A stretch of 32,500 nucleotides of DNA, taken from Neocallimastix lanati (nom. inval.) (Eukaryota; Neocallimastigomycota; Neocallimastigomycetes; Neocallimastigales; Neocallimastigaceae). The translations under genes were made by a program, and so were the position numbers. Below the pieces are notes generated by a model, which was not told where the DNA came from, ran no database searches, and was given only the letters and a program-made list of their open reading frames with translations. Positions 23,732-32,500 of this stretch are shown here, piece by piece. Position 1 is the stretch's first letter. The number at the start of each line of letters is the position of its first letter. The stretch spans positions 122,501 through 155,000 of the forward strand of contig JACVTC010000099.1 of NCBI GenBank assembly GCA_016946835.1, read 5' to 3'.

Positions 23732-25378
23732 ATGAAGATTTTGTTAAAAAGAAGACTCCTTATTGTATTATTTATTATTACAATATTTATTTTTGTATCA
23801 TGTTTAACTTTATTAATCAATAGGAATAATAATGAAATTCCAAAAAGTTTCGAAAATAATGATTTAAAAAATTATATCAAATCTTTAAAAAATAGCACTC
23901 ATTTAAGAGAGGATGATAATGGTGATGAAATAAATTGTCTTTTTAAGTGTTTACATGAAGATAATAATAATAAAAATGATGATAGTAATGAATATAAAGA
24001 AGTGAATTCATTAATGGAAGAAGTACTATACAAGACTTTTCGAAAAAATTTGATTACAGAAGATTTTATATCTTTGAAACAAAAGGAAGAAGCACATACA
24101 AAATTATGGAATTTAGTTTTTGGAAAATATAGCAAAATGAAAGAAAATAATAAATCCGAAATTACAAGGGATATTTTAATTGAAAATTCATCATTTCTTT
24201 TGAAAGAAGATATTACTGAATTACCAATTGCTCAAAAATTATTGGCAACATTACATCAATCATTATACTCGTGGGTATATCATGGTCATTATAAATCATT
24301 TGCACAAATAATAGAATCATCAAGTGGAAAAGGTATAGTTATATGTGTTGGAAATTATCACTTTAATTTAGCAAGAAGTTCTATTGATACAATTCGTAAT
24401 GTATTAAAATCTTCACTTCCTATTGAAATCTTTTATAATGGTGAAAATGATTTATCTGTAGAGAAGCGTGAAATTCTTTTAGAATTTGATGATGTTTATT
24501 TAACTGATATTTCAAAATTTTTTGATAACGAAATTATCAACTTAGGAGGTTGGGCAATTAAGCCATTTTCAATTTTGGCATCTCGTTTTGAAGAAGTTAT
24601 TTTAATGGATGCAGATGCTGTTTATATTCGCGATCCAGAAGTTCTGTTTGAAGATGAAGGCTATATTGAAAAAGGAACTGTATTCTTCCGTGATCGTACA
24701 TTATTCCCGGGCCCTCATCAAGGATCTAAATGGTTAAAATCATGGATGACAGAACCATTGCCAGATACTCGAAATTTACGTTACTGGAAAGAAGAAACAT
24801 CCCATGAAATGGAATCAAGTACGGTTGTTATTAATAAAACTAAAAATATTCTTGGGTTATTAAATGTTTGCAAATTAAATGAACAAAAAATTCGTGATGA
24901 AGTTGTTTATAAGTATGTTCATGGTGATAAAGAAACTTTCTGGATTGGTTTTGATATGGCTAGACAACCATATAATATGATTCCTGTTCCAAGTATATTT
25001 GTTGGTGAAATGGCCGTTGGTGAAGAGGGTAATGATCCAGATGCTAAACAACTTTGCGGTCATGTTGGTCATACTACAAGGGATGGCAAAGTACTTTTCT
25101 GGAATGATCATATTGTTAAGGATAAACATAATGATAAAAATAAGCATAAATTACTTCGTTTTGAAGCTTACTTCATGGAGGGTGAAGGTGGTGAAGAAGG
25201 AGATTGGGCAACATTCCATTGCTTGAACTTAAATATTGAAAACAAAGGAAAGGGAAATAAAGATGGTAGAGAACCAACTAAATTCGATGAGAAGGAACAA
25301 AAAATATTGAAAACTATTATTGATAGAGAAAATAAATATCATTATGCATTACCAGAGTTAAAAAAAAAAGAAGAGTAA
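23732..25378 (+). CDS. Mnn1-family alpha-1,3-mannosyltransferase (GT71), 548 aa
   Basis: A single-exon gene. Residues 1-6 are basic, and 8-29 form a hydrophobic segment, giving a type II signal anchor as in Golgi glycosyltransferases. A charged Asn/Asp-rich stem runs to about 190. The catalytic domain starts at GKGIVICVGNYHFNLA (199-214), followed by LPIEIFYNGENDLS (229-242) and GGWAIKPFSILAS (272-284). The DXD metal/nucleotide-sugar motif is DADAV (293-297), then RDPEVLF (300-306). ESSTVVINK (361-369) and DKETFWIGF (399-407) are also family-typical. Enzymes of this family transfer mannose from GDP-mannose to N- or O-linked glycans of cell-wall proteins. An A-rich leader precedes the ATG, and no intron is needed. 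The acceptor substrate cannot be told from sequence. Confidence 0.9.
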   Translation: MKILLKRRLLIVLFIITIFIFVSCLTLLINRNNNEIPKSFENNDLKNYIKSLKNSTHLREDDNGDEINCLFKCLHEDNNNKNDDSNEYKEVNSLMEEVLYKTFRKNLITEDFISLKQKEEAHTKLWNLVFGKYSKMKENNKSEITRDILIENSSFLLKEDITELPIAQKLLATLHQSLYSWVYHGHYKSFAQIIESSSGKGIVICVGNYHFNLARSSIDTIRNVLKSSLPIEIFYNGENDLSVEKREILLEFDDVYLTDISKFFDNEIINLGGWAIKPFSILASRFEEVILMDADAVYIRDPEVLFEDEGYIEKGTVFFRDRTLFPGPHQGSKWLKSWMTEPLPDTRNLRYWKEETSHEMESSTVVINKTKNILGLLNVCKLNEQKIRDEVVYKYVHGDKETFWIGFDMARQPYNMIPVPSIFVGEMAVGEEGNDPDAKQLCGHVGHTTRDGKVLFWNDHIVKDKHNDKNKHKLLRFEAYFMEGEGGEEGDWATFHCLNLNIENKGKGNKDGREPTKFDEKEQKILKTIIDRENKYHYALPELKKKEE

Positions 25379-25792
25379 TGAATAAATAATATATATATAT
25401 ATATATAATATAATATAATAATATTAAGCATATAAACAAGCAAATAAAGAAAAGAGAATTATATTATAAAGTAAAATAAAAATAAAAATAAAAATTTTTC
25501 AAAAATAATATTTTATATTATATATAAATAATTATTTCTTAAAATAATTATATATATATCATAATAAAATTAAATTATTATTTAGAATTTTCGGAAATAC
25601 ATGATTTAAAATAAAAACTTTTTTTGCTTATGGCGGTAGAGACCCACAACATGTTGTATAAGAGGTACAATTTTATAAGTACGACGCCTTAAACCTTTTT
25701 TCATCATATGAATTTTAAGTTTATTTTTCAAAAAAGTTTTTTTTTTTTTTTTTTATTTTTATTTTTTTTATTTTTTTGCTTATATATATATA

Positions 25793-25823
<31 letters not shown>

Positions 25824-27097
25824 AGTTTTAAGTGTTAATGTAAACTTATAATAGAATTCCATGATATTTATTTCACATGTTTTTATTATATTATTTACAT
25901 CTTTTTATGTTATTCTTATCTTTATTATATTCATAACATTTAACTCAAATTTATAAATTTGTGAAAATAATAACTAAAATTAATACAAAATAAAATTTAA
26001 AATCTTTTGTTGAAATTTTTAATATAAAAAATCTAAATAAATTCTTATAGTATATGTGTTGAATTTTGAGCTTTTTGCAATTATAATTTAATCTATTATG
26101 TTAATTTAGAAAAAAATAATTATAATATTATATTATATAATTATACACAATATTCTTTGTATTATTATATTTATATAAAACCTTGCTTATTAATATAATA
26201 ATGATGTTAAGTGACTTCATATTAAATTATTTAGTTTTAACGGTTTGGCCAAATTATAAATTTATTTTTGATTACCATTGATATTTAAATAATTTAAAAC
26301 AATTTGGTTATGAATTAAAAGTATATTTAAGATTTTATTAATATAATATACATATTTAGTTACATTATATTATAATTATTAATACAATTTTTATGACTAT
26401 AATCTTGCAAAGGATTAAACAAAGATTTAAATCAATATTTATTTAAAATAATTAATAAAATATTAAAATTTAATATCTTAAAAATATAAAATAAAATAAT
26501 AAAATTTGATATTAATAATATGAAGTATATGTAACAATAAAAGACATTTAACATAAATAAAATATTAAGTAAAAATTATACATATAAAATAATATGTTTT
26601 TATATCATTATTGTAACAAAGCCTAAAGTTTGTAAAAAAATCGTCATGGTTTGGTGATTACACATTATGACTATTAAGCCGAACTTCCTGGATTGGACTC
26701 ACACCCTTTCCCAATATATAATAATTTTAATTCAATATAACTAGATTACTGTAGAAAGTAATAGAGTTTATTCAGTTGAAAATTTCATAACCCAATAAAA
26801 CAAGAAAGTTCTTTTTTAATAATTGGTTTTATTATTTTTCTATATGATTCATTTTCAGAAATCTCGATTTTTTAAACTTTCGCTAAGCTAAACCTTTTCA
26901 GAAACGGTTTTATTTTTGAAAAAGTATAAATATATATGAATTTCGCAACTAAAAATAATTATTTTTTGAGATTTTATTAATTAATTAGCTAATAAGTAAT
27001 TCGAAACATTATGACGACTAATTAATAATAAATAATATATTATATTTAATAAATTAATAAAACAAATTTCATTAAAAAAAAATTACATATTTTAGTG
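25379..27097. other. AT-rich spacer with small higher-GC islands
   Basis: After the mannosyltransferase stop there is (TA)n sequence that should carry its 3' untranslated region. A compositional island at 25606-25707 is open on both strands. A second at about 26640-26710 has weak resemblance to a tRNA but no cloverleaf. A third, milder patch lies at 26860-26945. The rest is AT-rich with no recognised gene. Confidence 0.7.
25606..25707 (-). other. Short basic open frame, 33 codons (uncertain)
   Basis: The minus-strand frame starts with two ATGs, reads MMKKGLRRRTYKIV and then a region ending GLYRHKQKK, and stops at 25606. Codons CGT, GTG, CTC and CGC are unlike the surrounding AT-rich noise, so this may be a real small gene, a terminal exon or a coding fossil. 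The plus strand is also open over 25630-25692 (20 codons from ATG). No family was recognised. Confidence 0.25.
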
Positions 27098-27560
27098 TTA
27101 CAAACCTGTTATGTAATCAACATCGTTACATTTTCCATAAAATTTATTAAAATAGTTAACAACTTTATCTAAGCATGGATAATGATTTTCTACTTGATCA
27201 TTCTCGCTATTACTTTCGTTTTCAGAATTAGAGTCGTCATCATCACTGCAGATAAAGCCATTTTCCATTTCTTGAATGACTTCTTTTGACTTGCCAGAAG
27301 ATATTTAAATACACGCAGTGAAAATAGTTTCTGGATCACTAATATGTTGATATTTGATCCAAACTTTTAATTTGGTAGCTGAAGACTTGATATCAATATT
27401 TTTTTTGATAAGTTTTTCAATATCTTTTAATTATTTCTTTAATTCACTGATGTTAATTCTATGTCTTTGAAATTCATTAGTGGAAATCAGAGTTAATACA
27501 GAAAATGTAGTAACTAGTATAGATGAATTGGTTGAAGAATTAATTTATCTATTATTATAT
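27098..27560 (-). pseudogene. Broken coding remnant, C-terminal part of unknown protein
   Basis: One minus-strand frame reads as protein-like sequence for about 150 codons, ending at a TAA at 27098-27100, but has in-frame TAA stops at 27305-27307, 27431-27433 and 27545-27547. The last 68 codons include an acidic Ser/Asp/Asn/Glu run (SDDDDSNSENE) and end YGKCNDVDYITGL. Upstream segments include KLKVWIKYQHISDPETIF. In DNA this AT-rich, such a run of GGC, GAC, GTC and TGC codons is unlikely by chance. Each stop could come from a CAA or AAA codon by one substitution. The family is not recognised. An intact spliced gene using these stops as intron sequence is less likely but not excluded. Confidence 0.5.
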
Positions 27561-28766
27561 GAATTGTTAAGCTCTAATTCCTCTCTGACTCAAATAGCAA
27601 AAAAAAATTAAGAGATTTATATCTCAATGCTTTGATTTATAAAGAGATTATTCAATGGAATTTTTTTTTTATTTATTGAATAAAATAATATTTTTATTAA
27701 AAACTTATAATCACTTTCAAAATTTAGTAAATTTTATGAAGATTAAAAAAAAATTCAGATTATTAATATTTAATATTTAATATGAATTTTATTTTTTTAA
27801 TTAGGAAACAAAGTTGTATTACACAAGGTATTCAATTTTCATAGTTTATTAAAATAAATTTCAGTCTCCACTAGTTATTTATACTCTTACTAATAATTTT
27901 CACAATAAATTATTTAGTGCATTTACTTTGCCTAATATTTACCTCGAAATAATTGTTACGCTTTAATTAATTTTTCTAATTTATTAGTGCTCTTTTCTCT
28001 TATTTTAATAACTATTACTCTCTTGCTTGCTTTTATCTTCTTTAATAAAATCTTAACATACACAACAAGGTGCACTAGTGCGTATTGAGTTTATTTCAAA
28101 AGAGTAACAACTAAAAAAAATAAAATAATAGGATTACTTAGAGAATTTAATTGTTATATATAGAATTATATAGGTAAAAAAAAATAAAAATTTTTATAAT
28201 TATATTTTGTAATAAATATGATCCAACTTATGGAATATTAAACTATCAAGTCTCTAAATTGCTAAAGTTTCTACTGGTAAATCCATTTTAGCTCTTCACA
28301 TTTTAACAAAAAGATTTAGATGTTAATATTAATAATAGTTTACCAATAAAAGAAAATTATAATATTAATTTCTTTATAATCGCTAACATAAAAAACGGAA
28401 AGAAAATAATACGTAAAATTTCCCAGGTTCTAAGAATTTTTGAATGTTTTAGTATTACATAAAATAGTTTTACTTGACACGCTTTTGAGAGCCAATTGAA
28501 TCTCAGTTTATATTTTATATAGTTAATAAATAAATATTTATTTATTTTTTTTTTTAAAGAATAAAAATTATTTAATTATTACTAATTAATTTTATAAAGT
28601 TAAATATATATATATAAATAGTTTGAAGTTGAAGTTCGTTGTATATGAACTTTTTTTTGGAATTTATTTATATACTTTATTTTGAATATTACTTTATATT
28701 TTACGTTACTATTTTAAATATTATTATGTTTTAATTGGACATATAATATTAATTTTTTATTAATTC

Positions 28767-28821
<55 letters not shown>

Positions 28822-29410
28822 TTAAAATAATAAATAATTAAATATTAAAGTTTGCAATAACTGCGGCTGTAAAAAAAAAAAAAAAAAAAAAAAGTAAAAA
28901 AAATAAAAATATTAATCTCTGTTATTGGTCAATCTAATAGTACACACTGTCTGACGTACGGTTTGCCAATTGACCAGCGTCTTGACGAGTGTGACAAGGT
29001 TGCTATAATTTTCAATTAAATATAACAGTTTGGGCCTGCTTGATCAATTACTATACATGATAAACTTAACTCGAAAATCTATGAGTGATAATTAAAATTA
29101 ATATATATATATATTATATTAATTACTAGAAATTAATCTCTAATAATTAAAATAAAATAAGAAAATTGTTTTATTAGTAAACAAAAATATTTTTTTTTTT
29201 TTTTTTTTTAAAAAGATATTAATTATTATATCTTATTCCACTCTAATTGCATTAATGTAATATTATAATCCTAATATCTCCACCAACTGTAATGTTTCAA
29301 TTTATAACAATAAATATTTGAATTATAAAAATAAATTAGTATTCAAAAAAGAGTAAAAAATATAAAATTTAATATTTATTTAGAAATTAAAATTTATAAA
29401 ATTAAAAATA

Positions 29411-29450
<40 letters not shown>

Positions 29451-31317
29451 TTCCGGTGTGTACCGCCCTATGCCCCCCTCAAGACATGGGAATATTAAGG
29501 TAGTCACAACACTTTGTGGATATAGTCCAAAATTTATTAATCAGTTCAATTATAATATATTTTTCAGATTCAAATTTTAAATGTATTTATACTTTTTTCT
29601 TTAATTTAAAATTTGTTATTTGTAAAGCCTAATATTTTTTTAAATTAATTACTAAACTATTTATTAAAATAATAATTTTAAATTGATTTTAAACTATTAA
29701 TAATATTATTATTTCATATTTAATAAATAAAAATAATGACGGATTATTATTATTATAAATTATTTAATTTCTTTGTCTTTTATTTTTAATTTATTTATTT
29801 TCAAAACTTAGTTAAAATGTGATATACCTTGTTGTTAGCAATTCCCGAGTCTAATTTTTAATATATTAATATTTCAAATACATGTTAATAACATTAGTTA
29901 ATTAAGACACTAGAAAAAATTTTTTTCTTCATATTATGTAATTTTATTTAAGTTTACATTTGAATGAGTTAACATTCATGAGGTTTCCTGGTAGGAGAAT
30001 TGAAACATCACACTTCTTAACAAGGTAAGAGTTATTGTTATCAACAATTACCCAGACAATATCAGAAGACCTGTTGATTATCCTACTTTACAATATTGGT
30101 AAGTTTTGACTTAAATATATATATATAACTTATTAACTGATTAGTCAAATTTTAAATTAATTTTAAATTAATATTTATTACAAAAATATATACTTAAAAA
30201 GGATTTTTTTTAAATGAATTATTTCAAGGATTAGATAGTAGGTAAGCTAATTATTAAATAATTAAATTCTTAATAAAAAGTAAACAAACATGAAACAAGG
30301 AATAATTTTGGAATATACAGTTTTAATGATTTTAAACTATCTTTACTTGAAAGTTCACAATTTTAGCTTTGATTCTAGCCACTTATAACTTTTCTAATTA
30401 TTTGAAAATATTTAACAATTATTAATAATTTAAATTAAATATTATTAAGAATTTCTTATTAATTAACTATATCAATTATAAATTTTTATATATATCAAAT
30501 ATTTAATAGATATATAATATTATATAATATATATATTAATAATTATTAGTTATTTATCTATATTTGAAGTTTTATTAACTGGTTAATTATAATTTTTTTT
30601 ATTAAATATTTATATTGAAATATTATTCTTATTATTCATATTGAAAGCATAATTTTTTATTAATATTTATTATAGTTTAAATAATTATTAAAAAAGATTA
30701 ATAATAATTAATAATAATTAATAATGATAATGATGATTACTGTTGATTAATATTATTAATGCATTTTTTATTTTAATAATTAAAACATGTTGAAGAATAT
30801 ATAAAGATTAATTTTAGATTAGTTTTTGAATCTTTGTAAAATAATTAATTATTAATTTCAATTATAATTTGTAATAATCATTCGAAATAGTTCGAAAGCT
30901 ATTATTAAATAATCTTTGATATTATTATATAATCTGTAAATTAAATAAAACTATATTAATTTTTTTTTTTTTTTTTTAAAATTATTGAAAGTATATATAT
31001 TAGTGAATTTTAATCTTCTATTATAATTAATTAAAATAAATTTATTATATAGCTATAATTTCATTTCGTACGAAAAATTTTTGTTAATTTTGATAAAAAG
31101 AATTTTAGTTTGAAAATTTAACATTTTATATATATATATATATAAAGATTTTTCTAAAATTGAACAAAAAATTTTTTTATATATAATTTGTCAAATAAAA
31201 AATGATATAATATTTATTAATTTATATCTGTATACACAATTAATAATCATAAATTAGAAAATATAATTACATTAATAAAGTATTATAATAATAGAGTTAA
31301 CAGTAATATAATTAATA
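27561..31317. other. Spacer with scattered unexplained coding-like islands
   Basis: Mostly AT-rich. A 49-bp T run lies at 28771-28819 and others at about 29190-29209 and 29409-29448. Islands of higher GC occur at about 28229-28459, 28917-29040, 29452-29530 and 29985-30102. Each contains short open frames with non-random codons, but none can be assembled into a gene. They may be fossils of genes or transposons. Confidence 0.6.
28771..28819. repeat. Poly(T) tract, 49 bp
   Basis: Uninterrupted T run, followed 54 bp later by a 23-bp A run (28871-28893). Confidence 0.95.

Positions 31318-32500
<1,183 letters not shown>

Noticed and set aside
23899-24135. Antisense frames in the mannosyltransferase gene (also 24875-25147 and 24999-25226)
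   Set aside because: They overlap a complete, family-typical coding frame and show no conserved motif.
26641-26710. tRNA-like sequence with weak A-box and B-box resemblance
   Set aside because: Spacing is right on the plus strand, and part of the minus strand resembles a T arm, but neither the anticodon nor T stems pair, so no cloverleaf forms.

Overview
This is eukaryotic nuclear DNA with very AT-rich, almost gene-free spacers: A or T runs up to about 59 bp, long (ATT)n and (AAT)n tracts, and AT minisatellites. They separate a few clearly coding islands of normal composition. Short introns with GTATGT or GTAAAT-type donors, a fungal-type CotH protein, an Mnn1-type mannosyltransferase and the base composition together suggest an early-diverging fungus, most likely an anaerobic gut fungus (Neocallimastigomycota). 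That placement is inference; no rRNA or species marker is present.

Layout. 1-3145: two related, coding-free LTR elements in opposite orientation, set in (ATT)n satellite. The first (125-1383) is nearly intact: 186-bp LTRs with two mismatches, a polypurine tract and a possible half-tRNA-Lys primer site. The second (1645-3145) is an old, damaged relative. 3146-6652: low-complexity DNA with a 21-bp minisatellite, three ~80-bp tandem units and one hairpin. 6653-8660 (-): a two-exon secreted CotH-like protein with a GPI-type tail. 8661-15786: about 7 kb of AT-rich spacer without a gene. 15796-16081: a MITE-like element whose ends are built of a 15-bp unit. 17096-17870 (-): the P1 ribosomal stalk protein in three exons, the last only 14 nt. 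19213-22245 (-): a 1010-aa Cid1/Trf4-type nucleotidyltransferase. 23732-25378 (+): a Golgi-type GT71 mannosyltransferase. 25379-31317: spacer with several small islands of higher GC, including one clear broken coding remnant (27098-27560). 31318-32500 (+): the 5' part of an LPA1/2-phosphoglycerate-kinase-like P-loop protein, cut by the window end, with 16-nt and 33-nt exons.

The genes have unrelated roles (cell surface, translation, RNA tailing, glycosylation, phosphate metabolism) and form no operon or cluster. Exon joins below were derived by hand from reading frame, splice dinucleotides and family sequence; no transcript data were available. The most notable observations are the non-autonomous LTR family with its primer site, the P1 terminus completed only by a 14-nt exon, the Walker A motif split over three exons, and the MITE-like element.
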